A stretch of DNA of 64,000 nt. Source: Streptomyces litmocidini (lineage in GTDB: Bacteria; Actinomycetota; Actinomycetes; Streptomycetales; Streptomycetaceae). The stretch covers positions 124,001 through 188,000 of the forward strand of contig NZ_BMTQ01000010.1 of the NCBI RefSeq assembly GCF_014649755.1. Reading direction: 5' to 3'. The notes beneath the pieces were generated by a model that saw nothing but the letters and a program-made list of their open reading frames with translations, was not told the DNA's origin and made no database searches. Within the stretch, counting starts at the first letter, position 1, and each line of letters begins with the position of its first letter. This document shows, piece after piece, positions 18,423 through 26,373 of the stretch. The translations under genes and the position numbers were made by a program.

Positions 18423-21400
18423 ATGAGCCGTCAAAGACCTCCCGTCGTTTCGTTTCTGACCCTATGGCGGCTCCTGTCACTGGGTCTCGTCACAGCCTTG
18501 ATGGGCGGCTTCCTGGTGGGCCTGGCCCAGCCCGCGCATGCGGTTGTTCCCGGAGAGCAGCGGGTGATGACCTGGAACATGGCCCATACGCCGAGGGCCT
18601 GGCAGAACGCCTACAACTACGCCCTCAGGTACGACGTCGTGGCGTTGCAGGAAATGCCGATGTCCCCGATCTCCGCCGCAAACGTGGTGAACGACGGAGA
18701 AATTCTGGTCCCCGGCACCAGCTACCGGATCCAGAGGAAGAGGCTGACCTCCCGGCTGGGCTACCGTCCGGACATCTACCTCACCTATGTCGAGGACAGC
18801 CTCCGGCCGCAGATGTACCGTCTCGGATTCATGACGCACCGTCGTCCGGAAAGCGTGGAGATCGTCGAGACGCAATTCGTCAATACGCGCCCGGGGCTCG
18901 TCATCGTCGACGGCGCCGGCGCCGATGCCATGACCTTCGGCTCCATTCACGCGATCTCCCCCGGCGGAGCCAACGGGAGCGAGTTCGTCAACGCGGTCGC
19001 AGGGCGGTCGGGAGCCCTGAGTGCGGGGCGATGGGCGGTCCTGGGCGATTACAACCGCGAGCCGGGAACCATGGCCGATCTCCCCGCGAACAGCCTGACG
19101 CACTCCACCGCCCCCGGTGTCCGCACCTTCTGGACCGGCGGGCGGTACGACTACATGGTCACCTCACAGCTGTTCAGCGACTGGAACATCGTCGGTCGGG
19201 CCGACACCACTCACGACAGCGACCACTATCCGGTGTTCTTCGGCGGCCTTCAGGCCGGAGCCGATCCGGAAGTCCCGTACTGGCTGACGGGTGGGACCTC
19301 GGAGGACTCCGCCTCCTGGACGATCGGCGTCGACCAGGCCCGGCTGGAGGACGACAGCATCGGCGAGGACGCCCCGTTCGTCCTGCAGGACATCCACACG
19401 AAGAACGGGAGCCAGGTCCTGTCACCGTTCGGGGCGGTCGACATCAGCGGGAAGAAATACTCGCTGCTCCTGCTCGCGAGATCCCTGAAATGTCTCACCA
19501 TCGCTCCCGACGGCACCGGAAAGATCGTTCACGAGAACTGTCAGATGGGCCAGAAGGAGAGCCAGCTCTGGCGTTTCGACGGTGATTCCGGGCAGTTGGT
19601 CAACCCCGAGGGATTCACGATCGCCCCGGAGCATCAGGAAGTCGGTTCGGGACTTCGCGCGGTGTCTCAGGGTACGGCTCCCACCTGGAAGTGGAAGACG
19701 AGGCCGTTCAAGGGTTGCCCAGCGTCCTCGGCCGGCAGCGTGACGGTGGCCTCGGCGCTGAACGTTTCCGTCCCGTCCGACGGGCAGACACCCTTCCCCG
19801 GCCCGGAGCCCGATCCCTGCACAGCGGTACCGACGGTGGTGTCGATGGGTGACAGCTACGTCTCCGGCGAGGCCGGCCGGTGGGCCGGCAACGCGGACGC
19901 CTCCGCCGACGGCTCGGTGTGGGGCACCGACCGCTCCGCCGTGGGCTGCAACGCCGGCGAGAGCAGCTGCACCCACGACCTCACGCGGGTGTACGGCGAC
20001 ACCTCCTACGCCGCCAAGCCCGACGCGGCGTGCGACCGGTCGGACTCCGCCGAGATCAACGGTGTGGCCGTGCCCGGCGCGGAAACGGTCGACCGGGTCA
20101 ACCTGGCCTGTTCCGGAGCGACCACGGCCAGCGTCCTGACCACCGCGTTCAAGGGGGAGCGCCCGCAGATCGAGCAGCTGCGCGACCTCGCCGCCACACG
20201 TGACGTCTCCACCGTGGTGCTGTCGATCGGCGGCAACGACCTCCAGTTCTCCGACATCGTGAAGGAGTGCGTCAAGGCCTACCTCGCCCCGTCCGTGAAC
20301 AACAACGGCTGCCGGGCCGTCAAGCAGGCCGACTTCGATGCGGCGTTGGGCGGGGTCGAGGAGGACGTGGTCAAGAGCCTGACCGCGATCCGTGACGTCC
20401 TGCGCGACTTCGGGCAGTCCGACGACAGCTACCGCATCGTGCTCCAGTCCTACCCGAACCCGCTGCCCAAGAGCTCCGAGTACCGCTACCCGGAGAACTC
20501 CTCCAACCCGTTCGAGAAGTACGGGCGTTACACCAAAGGCGGCTGCCCGTTCCTCGACAAGGACAGCGACTGGGCCCGCGACCACGTGATGGCGAACATC
20601 ACCGCGATGCTGAGCCGGGCCGCCACACGGGCGAAAGTCTCGTTCCTGGACCTCCAGGACGCCTTCGCCGGCCATGAGCTGTGCTCCGCTTCCGCCCAGC
20701 AGGCCACCTCGGCCAACACCTCGACCGCACCCCTGGACGCCGCACAGGCCGAATGGATCCGCTGGGTCCCCTACCTGATCGACACGGACATCCCGTGGAC
20801 GGCCCAAGGCCACCAGCAGGAGGCGATCCACCCCAACCACTTCGGCCAGCAGGCCCTCTCCGCCTGCCTCACCAAGATCCTCGCCGACCCCGACACCGGA
20901 CCGGTCACCTCACGCTGCACCGGCAGTGCGGGCTCCTCCCCCGGCAGCCTGGACGACACCAGCCAGGTCCTGGCCAAGGGCAACCGCCGCACCGGTCTGG
21001 GTGGTGACCTGCCGGACTGGAGCAAGGCCGGCTACCGGGGCGGGCAACGGCTGCCCGGCCCCGCGGAGCGCTCCGCCGACCCGCGCTGCAAGATCACTCC
21101 CCAGGTCCTGGCCGACCACTACGGCGTGAGGGCCGACGACGGCCAGGACGACACCGCCGGCATCCAAAAGGCCATCGACGACATCCGCACCGCCTGCACC
21201 CCCAACGCCTCGCCCACCAAGCTCTCCTCGATCGAACTGCCCAAGGGCACCCTGGAAGTCAGCAAGCAACTGGCCGTCGACGCCTCCTACCTCGTTGTCC
21301 GCGGCCAGGGCACGAAAGCCGACAGCGGCACCAAGATCGTGTTCCGGCCGGACAGCGCGACCAAGTACGACACCCTCTACCAGGGCAGCCGCTGGGACCA

Positions 21401-22877
21401 GGACGCGATGCGCTACGTGTGCCAGGGCACGATCGGCTCCATCACCGGCACCGGCGGCTGGATCTGGCCCGGACGCGGCCTGTTCCGCGTGCAGACGCGC
21501 GAGGTGTCGGCCAAGCACCAGCGCATGTGCGGCAACATCTCCGCGATCCCGGAGAACCGCCGGGACCTGTTCGAAGGATCGGTCAACCAGCACTGGGAAT
21601 CGGGTGTCACCCTCGCCGAGAACACTTCCACCCCCGGATACGCCGCACGGGAGGGCGACAGCACCATCCAGCTGAACGGCGCCGCCGACATGTCCGTCTT
21701 CAGGCCGGGCGGCTACCTGTGGGTCGGGGCGGCCAACAGCATGAAGTTCTACCAGAGCCAGCAGATCGACACCGCCGGGCAACTGGGCAGCCTGGAGGAC
21801 CTGCACATGCGCCAGCAGGTCTTCACCATCTCCTCCGTCGACAGCACCCGACGCACCGTCACCGTCGACAAGCCGCTGGAGTTCGACGTCCCCGTGAACT
21901 CCGTCTCCGACGGGTCCGCGCCCATAACCCCAGGGGGTCCCGCCTATCCCAGCAAGGTCACCCCGCTCAAGATGATCACGGACGTCGGGTTCGAGGACTT
22001 CACCTTCACCCAGCAGATGGACGGCCTGACCGCCCAGTGCGTCGACCTGACCCCCAACTGCGCCACCCACAATTACGGCAACCTCGCCCCCGACGCCGCC
22101 ATGCACGGCATCGTCTTCAAATGGGCCGCCAACAGCTGGGTCCGCGGAATCAGGGGCGAGATGACCGGCTCCCACCCCGTCGTCACCGAGGTCGCCAAGA
22201 ACCTCCAGATCGAGAACAACCACTTCGACGGCTCCTGGAACAAGGGCAAGGGCGGTAACGGCTACCTACGCGGCTCACGCGTCTGGGACTCCCTCTACGC
22301 CTTCAACACCACCCGTAACCTCCGCCACTTCACCTTCCAGTGGTCCTCCTCCGGCAACGTCGCCTTCGCCAACGACTTCGACTCCGACCTCAACCTGCAC
22401 GGAGGCTGGGAACGCCGCAACCTCTTCGACAACAACATCGTCCACGTCCCCCACAACCACTCCTCCAGCAACTGCAGCGCCAACTGCGGCGGAGAAGGAG
22501 GCGTCGGCGACAAGGGCACCTGGTGGCCGATCTACTGGAGCGCCGGCAACAAGGCCGTCAAGTGGTCCGGTTCCAGCGGCCCCCAGAACGTCTTCTTCAA
22601 CAACAGCCTGACCAAACAGACCACCAAGAACGGCCCCTACGCGCTCTACCAGCCTTACTCCACCCGCGGCCGCGCCTACCAGTTCGGCTCCGCCGAGGAC
22701 TCCCCGCGCTCCTTCAAACACCTCGACTACGGAACCGGCAGCTTGCCGCCCATCGACACCAACCCCATCCAGGACTGGGCCGGCTACGAGAACGGTGGCT
22801 TCACCTCGGGACTGGGCGTCAACAACAACCACCAGGACAGCGGGGACTCCCTCTTCCTGAAGTCCTTCCGACGCTGA
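18423..22877 (+). CDS. Exported multidomain protein: CdtB-like nuclease, ricin-like lectin, SGNH hydrolase, beta-helix
   Basis: A 1484-residue exported protein. Residues 1-40 are a Sec signal peptide ending AQPAHA. Residues ~43-272 match the CdtB branch of DNase I-like enzymes: Glu77 (VALQEMP), His176 (FGSIHAISPGGAN), Asp209/Asn211 (GDYNREP) and Asp267/His268 (SDHYPVFF). Residues ~290-430 resemble a ricin-type beta-trefoil, with a QLW motif in SQLWRFDGDSGQLVNPEG. Residues ~470-830 form an SGNH esterase (MGDSYVSGEAGRW with Ser478, IGGND with Asn605, AIHPNHFG with His803). Residues ~889-1484 are a right-handed beta-helix with a pectate lyase/GH55-like opening (HYGVRADDGQDDTAGIQKAI). Targets are unknown; DNA damage delivered with glycan or ester degradation is inference. 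The first third appears richer in A/T-ending codons. An AGGATG lies before the ATG, and a strong terminator follows. Confidence 0.85.
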   Translation: MSRQRPPVVSFLTLWRLLSLGLVTALMGGFLVGLAQPAHAVVPGEQRVMTWNMAHTPRAWQNAYNYALRYDVVALQEMPMSPISAANVVNDGEILVPGTSYRIQRKRLTSRLGYRPDIYLTYVEDSLRPQMYRLGFMTHRRPESVEIVETQFVNTRPGLVIVDGAGADAMTFGSIHAISPGGANGSEFVNAVAGRSGALSAGRWAVLGDYNREPGTMADLPANSLTHSTAPGVRTFWTGGRYDYMVTSQLFSDWNIVGRADTTHDSDHYPVFFGGLQAGADPEVPYWLTGGTSEDSASWTIGVDQARLEDDSIGEDAPFVLQDIHTKNGSQVLSPFGAVDISGKKYSLLLLARSLKCLTIAPDGTGKIVHENCQMGQKESQLWRFDGDSGQLVNPEGFTIAPEHQEVGSGLRAVSQGTAPTWKWKTRPFKGCPASSAGSVTVASALNVSVPSDGQTPFPGPEPDPCTAVPTVVSMGDSYVSGEAGRWAGNADASADGSVWGTDRSAVGCNAGESSCTHDLTRVYGDTSYAAKPDAACDRSDSAEINGVAVPGAETVDRVNLACSGATTASVLTTAFKGERPQIEQLRDLAATRDVSTVVLSIGGNDLQFSDIVKECVKAYLAPSVNNNGCRAVKQADFDAALGGVEEDVVKSLTAIRDVLRDFGQSDDSYRIVLQSYPNPLPKSSEYRYPENSSNPFEKYGRYTKGGCPFLDKDSDWARDHVMANITAMLSRAATRAKVSFLDLQDAFAGHELCSASAQQATSANTSTAPLDAAQAEWIRWVPYLIDTDIPWTAQGHQQEAIHPNHFGQQALSACLTKILADPDTGPVTSRCTGSAGSSPGSLDDTSQVLAKGNRRTGLGGDLPDWSKAGYRGGQRLPGPAERSADPRCKITPQVLADHYGVRADDGQDDTAGIQKAIDDIRTACTPNASPTKLSSIELPKGTLEVSKQLAVDASYLVVRGQGTKADSGTKIVFRPDSATKYDTLYQGSRWDQDAMRYVCQGTIGSITGTGGWIWPGRGLFRVQTREVSAKHQRMCGNISAIPENRRDLFEGSVNQHWESGVTLAENTSTPGYAAREGDSTIQLNGAADMSVFRPGGYLWVGAANSMKFYQSQQIDTAGQLGSLEDLHMRQQVFTISSVDSTRRTVTVDKPLEFDVPVNSVSDGSAPITPGGPAYPSKVTPLKMITDVGFEDFTFTQQMDGLTAQCVDLTPNCATHNYGNLAPDAAMHGIVFKWAANSWVRGIRGEMTGSHPVVTEVAKNLQIENNHFDGSWNKGKGGNGYLRGSRVWDSLYAFNTTRNLRHFTFQWSSSGNVAFANDFDSDLNLHGGWERRNLFDNNIVHVPHNHSSSNCSANCGGEGGVGDKGTWWPIYWSAGNKAVKWSGSSGPQNVFFNNSLTKQTTKNGPYALYQPYSTRGRAYQFGSAEDSPRSFKHLDYGTGSLPPIDTNPIQDWAGYENGGFTSGLGVNNNHQDSGDSLFLKSFRR

Positions 22878-22894
22878 CCGTCACCGACCCGCGA

Positions 22895-22937
22895 CCGAAG
22901 GCCGTGCCGCCGTCCGATCAGGCGACACGGCCTTCGG
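22895..22937. terminator. Terminator of the multidomain gene
   Basis: Perfect 12-bp arms CCGAAGGCCGTG and CACGGCCTTCGG enclose a 19-nt loop, starting 17 nt after the stop codon of the 1484-residue gene. There is no long T run, as is usual in Streptomyces. Confidence 0.75.
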
Positions 22938-23056
22938 CCGCCGATGACGATCCCGGCTGAAAGTCTCGGCGCACCTCTGCTCCGCCTCCTCAAGACCACG
23001 ACGATGGCCCGCGGCCCACCGAGCCCGCCGAACGAGATGACCTCCTGGACACGGCC
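22938..23056. other. Non-coding spacer
   Basis: No supported gene or motif is seen here beyond the end of the terminator. Together with 23237-23375 it separates the large gene from the sulfonate operon. Confidence 0.4.
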
Positions 23057-23236
23057 TCAGGCCGCGGCGCCCGGTGCGCCCCGCGGGGAGAGCCGGAGCG
23101 CGGTGGCCGTCTCCGGGCCGAGCGCCCCGTCGCCGGGCAGGTGCAACGCCTCGGCGCCGGCTCCCGCCCACCACGGGAGTGCGGTGAGCAGCAGCCCACC
23201 GATCAGTGCGGGCATCGCCGCACGCCGGCAGGTCAC
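23057..23236 (-). CDS. Small hypothetical membrane or secreted protein
   Basis: A 59-residue frame from GTG 23236, preceded 7 nt upstream by AGGGGG. It begins with a few charged residues, then one hydrophobic stretch (MPALIGGLLLTALPWWAGAGA) followed by a short polar tail (DGALGPETATALRL). This would fit an N-terminal signal or membrane anchor. I do not recognise a family. Its ribosome binding site and topology make it more credible than the overlapping alternative frames, but it may be non-coding. Confidence 0.4.
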   Translation of the reverse strand: MTCRRAAMPALIGGLLLTALPWWAGAGAEALHLPGDGALGPETATALRLSPRGAPGAAA

Positions 23237-23375
23237 GTCCTGCCCCCTCGTGAACGTGTCGCCGGCGCGCCCCCGTCGGAGTCCGGGGTCCACCGATCAC
23301 GTGTCGGCCACGGAAGCACGCCGGTCCGGCGGGCAGGGCGCTCCGGGGACCGCGCGTCCAGGGTCCGAGACACCG

Positions 23376-23404
23376 TTGACCGCGCGCGTGCCGGCCGCTA
23401 CGTT
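23376..23404 (+). promoter_or_regulatory. Promoter of the sulfonate operon leader (TTGACC-17-TACGTT)
   Basis: A -35 TTGACC at 23376-23381 and a -10 TACGTT at 23399-23404 are separated by exactly 17 bp, a good match to the housekeeping sigma consensus. The -10 ends 6 nt before the ATG at 23411, so the message should begin at that ATG without a leader. Confidence 0.7.
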
Positions 23405-23410
23405 CGCGCC

Positions 23411-23494
23411 ATGTTGCGTACAGCCCTGCTCACCACGCGCGGTCACATCGACCTGCTGCGGGTGGCCTCCGCCGCGTGTCGCCGCGGCCGCTGA
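23411..23494 (+). CDS. Cys-containing leader peptide of the sulfonate operon
   Basis: A 27-residue peptide with the core GHIDLLRVASAACRRGR. Actinobacteria carry short leader peptides with a conserved R-H-x-D-L-L-R-x-x-S-A-x-C pattern in front of sulfur and cysteine genes; the single Cys near the end is thought to let translation sense cysteine supply. Here it lies 113 nt ahead of ssuC behind a good promoter and appears leaderless. The tail contains consecutive Arg codons after the Cys. The peptide is seen directly; its attenuation role is inferred from the family. No alternative riboswitch was recognised. Confidence 0.75.
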   Translation: MLRTALLTTRGHIDLLRVASAACRRGR

Positions 23495-23607
23495 CGCCCT
23501 CTCACCCTCACCACATCCCTGACGCCCTGATCGCCGTGCGCGCGTGTCCGCTCCGCGCCCACGGCCGCTGAGGCGTACCTCCCCCTCCCTCTCCCCCGGA
23601 GTCCGTC

Positions 23608-24468
23608 ATGACGGTCGACCACGCCCCTCCCGCTTCTCCGCCCGACATATCGCCTTTGCCGGACGTCGAAGCCCTGGTTCCCGCCCGGAGGCCGGGCCGC
23701 GGCCCGTCCGTTCCGCGCTGGCTCCGCCGGACCGCGGGCCCGGTGCTGCTGCTCGCCCTCTGGCAGTCGTGCAGTGCGGCGGGGGTGCTGCCGGCGGACG
23801 TCCTGGCCTCGCCGGGGACCATCGCCCGGGCCGCCGGCGAACTGATCGGCGACGGGACGCTGCCGACCGCGATGGGCGTCTCGCTGCGCCGGGTCGCCGT
23901 GGGACTGCTGCTCGGCGGGGTGGTGGGGGTCTCGCTCGCCCTGGTGTCCGGGCTCTCGCGGCTCGGGGAGGACCTGGTCGACGCTCCCGTGCAGATGCTG
24001 CGCACGGTGCCGTGGGTCGGGCTCATCCCGCTGTTCATCATCTGGCTGGGCATCGGGGAGGCGCCCAAGGTGGCGCTGATCGCCCTCGGCGTCGCCTTCC
24101 ACCTCTACCTGAACGTGTACGCCGGGATCCGGGGCGTCGACGCGCAACTCGTCGAAGCGGGCGAGTCCCTGGGGCTCGGGCGGTGGGGACTGGTCCGGCA
24201 CGTCGTCCTGCCGGGCGCGCTGCCCGGGGCGATGACCGGACTGCGCTACTCCCTGGCCACGGCGTGGCTCGCGCTGGTCTTCGGCGAGTCCATCAACGCC
24301 GACGCCGGGATCGGCTTCCTGATGAACCAGGCGCGGGAGTTCTTCCGCACGGACGTGATCGTCGTCTGCCTGGTCGTCTACGCCTTCCTCGGCCTGCTCG
24401 CCGACGCCCTCGTCCGTACTCTCGAAAGGCTGCTGCTGCAATGGCGACCGACCTTCACGGGGCAGTGA
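23608..24468 (+). CDS. ssuC: Sulfonate/aliphatic sulfonate ABC transporter permease
   Basis: A 286-residue inner-membrane permease of the SsuC/TauC/NitT group. About six hydrophobic helices follow a polar N-terminal extension of ~40 residues. The cytoplasmic coupling loop EAA motif is readable as VEAGESLGLGRWGLVRHVVLP, and the family signature PWVGLIPLFIIWLGIGE is present. ATG 23608 has GGAG 6 nt upstream. It overlaps the ATPase gene by 28 bp and lies in an operon with the solute-binding lipoprotein and SsuD, which fixes the substrate class as organosulfonate rather than nitrate. Confidence 0.9.
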   Translation: MTVDHAPPASPPDISPLPDVEALVPARRPGRGPSVPRWLRRTAGPVLLLALWQSCSAAGVLPADVLASPGTIARAAGELIGDGTLPTAMGVSLRRVAVGLLLGGVVGVSLALVSGLSRLGEDLVDAPVQMLRTVPWVGLIPLFIIWLGIGEAPKVALIALGVAFHLYLNVYAGIRGVDAQLVEAGESLGLGRWGLVRHVVLPGALPGAMTGLRYSLATAWLALVFGESINADAGIGFLMNQAREFFRTDVIVVCLVVYAFLGLLADALVRTLERLLLQWRPTFTGQ

Positions 24469-25175
24469 CCGTCCGGGGCCTCACCCGCTCCTTCGACGGG
24501 CGTCCCGTCGTCGACGGGCTCGATCTGACCCTGCGCGCGGGGCAGTTCACCGCGCTGCTCGGGCACAGCGGCTGCGGCAAGTCGACCCTCCTGCGGGTCC
24601 TCGCGGGCCTCGACCGGGAGGTCTCCGGCACGGTCCTCGTGCCGCGCCGCCGCGCGGTCGCCTTCCAGGCGCCGCGCCTGATGCCCTGGAAGAAGGTCTG
24701 GCGGAACGTACTGCTCGGCCTGCCGGGCGCGCCGGACCGGGCGGTGGCGGAGAAGGCGCTCGCGGAGGTGGGGCTCGCCCACCGTTCGGGGGCGTGGCCG
24801 AAGACCCTGTCGGGCGGTGAGGCCCAACGCGCCTCGCTCGCACGGGCGTTGGTGCGCGATCCGGATCTGCTGCTGCTCGACGAGCCGTTCGGCGCGCTCG
24901 ACGCGCTGACCCGGATCAAGGCCCAGCGGCTCGTGGCCGAGCTGTGGCAGCGGCGCGGCTGCACGGTCCTGCTCGTCACGCACGACGTCGACGAGGCGCT
25001 GCTGCTCGCGGACCGCGCGCTGGTGATGCGGGACGGCGTGATCGCGTACGACACCGCCGTCGACCTCGACCGCCCCCGCTCCCCCGGCGATCCCGCGCTC
25101 ACCGCGCTCCGCACCCGACTGCTCGCCGAACTCGGCGTCACCGAAGGCGAGTTCGCCGCAAGCACGACGGCGTGA
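24441..25175 (+). CDS. ssuB: Sulfonate ABC transporter ATP-binding protein
   Basis: A 244-residue ATPase that powers the SsuC permease. Walker A is LGHSGCGKSTLL (about residue 39), the signature is LSGGEAQRASLARAL (about 121), Walker B is LLLLDEPFGALDA (about 142), and the switch His is in LLVTHDVDEAL. The Q-loop region reads FQAPRLMPWKKVWRN, characteristic of the SsuB/TauB group. ATG 24441 is the natural start of this domain and overlaps the end of ssuC; a longer upstream frame is a shadow of ssuC. Peripheral membrane protein. Confidence 0.93.
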   Translation: MATDLHGAVTVRGLTRSFDGRPVVDGLDLTLRAGQFTALLGHSGCGKSTLLRVLAGLDREVSGTVLVPRRRAVAFQAPRLMPWKKVWRNVLLGLPGAPDRAVAEKALAEVGLAHRSGAWPKTLSGGEAQRASLARALVRDPDLLLLDEPFGALDALTRIKAQRLVAELWQRRGCTVLLVTHDVDEALLLADRALVMRDGVIAYDTAVDLDRPRSPGDPALTALRTRLLAELGVTEGEFAASTTA

Positions 25176-25221
25176 CCGACCCGCCGTTCCCCCCGCCCCT
25201 CACCCCCGCCCCGCCCCGCCG

Positions 25222-25323
25222 ACCCACTGATCCACCGATCCGCCGCCCACCGATCCGCCGCCCCACCGATCCATTGATCCACCACCCCACCGCCCCACCG
25301 ATCCACCGATCCACCGATCCGCT
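25222..25323. repeat. CCACCGATCC-type tandem repeats between ssuB and ssuA
   Basis: The gap between ssuB and ssuA is filled by irregular copies of CCACCGATCC and its variants; GATCC occurs eight times in about 100 bp. It is non-coding and C-rich on the plus strand. It may be a slipped-strand minisatellite and could affect mRNA structure between the two genes. Confidence 0.8.
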
Positions 25324-25341
25324 GTTCCCGAGGAGACGATC

Positions 25342-26373
25342 GTGAAGTCCTTCCGCCGGTCCGCCGCGGCACTGCTCGTGCCGCTCTCCCTGCTCGCCTC
25401 CGCCTGCTCCGGCGCCTCCGCGGCCGGTGACGTCCCGAACTCCGACGGCAAGGGCTCCCTGGTCCTCCACGTCGGCGACCAGAAGGGCGGCTCCGAGGCC
25501 CTGCTGCGCGCCGCCGGTGAACTCGACGACCTCCCGTACCAGGTGAAGTGGTCGACGTTCACCTCCGGTCCACCGCTGCTCGAAGCGGTGAACGCCAGAG
25601 CCGTCGACTTCGGCTCCGTCGGCAACACCCCGCCCGTCTTCGCGGCCGGCGCCGGCTCGAAGATCACCGTGGTCGCCGCCACGCACGGCGACTCGGCGGG
25701 CGAGGCGATCCTCGTCCCGAAGGACTCGCCGCTGCGCACCGCCCGGGACCTGAAGGGGAAGCGGATCGCCGTCGCGCAGGGGAGCTCCGCCCACTTCCAG
25801 CTGATCGCCTCGCTCCGGCGGGCCGGGCTCGGCCTGGACGACGTGCGGGTCAGCCTGTTGCAGCCGGCCGACGCCCTGGCCGCGTTCAACGGCGGCAAGG
25901 TCGACGCCTGGGCGGTCTGGGACCCGTACACCTCCCAGGTCCTGCTGAGCGGCAAGGGCCGGGTGCTGACCGACGGACGGGGCCTCGTCAACGGCCTCGG
26001 CTTCCAGGTCGCCGCCCCCTCGGCGCTGGCCGACGAGGAGAAGGCGGAGGCGATCGGCGACTTCGTCGAGCGGCTGCGCCGCGCCCAGGACTGGGTCTTC
26101 GACCACCCCGAGGAGTGGGCGAAGGTCTGGTCGAAGGAGACCGGGCTGCCGTACGAGGTGGCGCTGGCCGCCGTGAGGCGCAGCAACGGGACGCGGATCC
26201 CCGTCGCCCTCGACGACGCGGCGGTCGCCTCCGAACAGCGCATCGCCGACACCTTCACCGCGCTCAGGCTGATCCCCCGCACGTTCCGCTTCGCCGACTA
26301 CGTCGACACCCGCTTCAACAAGGACCTGCCGCCGTCCACCACCCCGGTGCGCAGCTTCGGAAAGGCCTCCTGA
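25342..26373 (+). CDS. ssuA: Sulfonate ABC transporter substrate-binding lipoprotein
   Basis: A 343-residue extracytoplasmic solute-binding protein. A lipoprotein signal peptide ends in the lipobox LLASAC, with Cys about residue 23 as the lipid anchor. The mature part has the SsuA/TauA/NMT1 type-2 binding fold (SALVAQ-like segments VGNTPPVFAAGAG and GKRIAVAQGSSAHFQL, and WAVWDPYTSQVLL). GTG 25342 has an excellent GAGGAG ribosome binding site. It is separated from ssuB by 166 bp that include the repeats. Its stop overlaps the ATG of ssuD, so uptake and desulfonation are coupled. Confidence 0.92.
   Translation: MKSFRRSAAALLVPLSLLASACSGASAAGDVPNSDGKGSLVLHVGDQKGGSEALLRAAGELDDLPYQVKWSTFTSGPPLLEAVNARAVDFGSVGNTPPVFAAGAGSKITVVAATHGDSAGEAILVPKDSPLRTARDLKGKRIAVAQGSSAHFQLIASLRRAGLGLDDVRVSLLQPADALAAFNGGKVDAWAVWDPYTSQVLLSGKGRVLTDGRGLVNGLGFQVAAPSALADEEKAEAIGDFVERLRRAQDWVFDHPEEWAKVWSKETGLPYEVALAAVRRSNGTRIPVALDDAAVASEQRIADTFTALRLIPRTFRFADYVDTRFNKDLPPSTTPVRSFGKAS

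Noticed and set aside
18423..22877. Assembly artefact joining two genes
   Set aside because: The frame is uninterrupted with a sensible linker (about residues 430-470) and one signal peptide; no internal ribosome binding site or start was seen at the domain junction. It stays a point to verify.
23057..23300. Longer minus-strand ORFs in the 22.9-23.3 kb gap
   Set aside because: Only the short frame from GTG 23236 has a ribosome binding site and a membrane-like helix; the others are Arg/Pro-rich shadows.
25222..25323. Possible CRISPR array or coding repeat
   Set aside because: The units are short, irregular and have no unique spacers; no ORF or cas gene is near.
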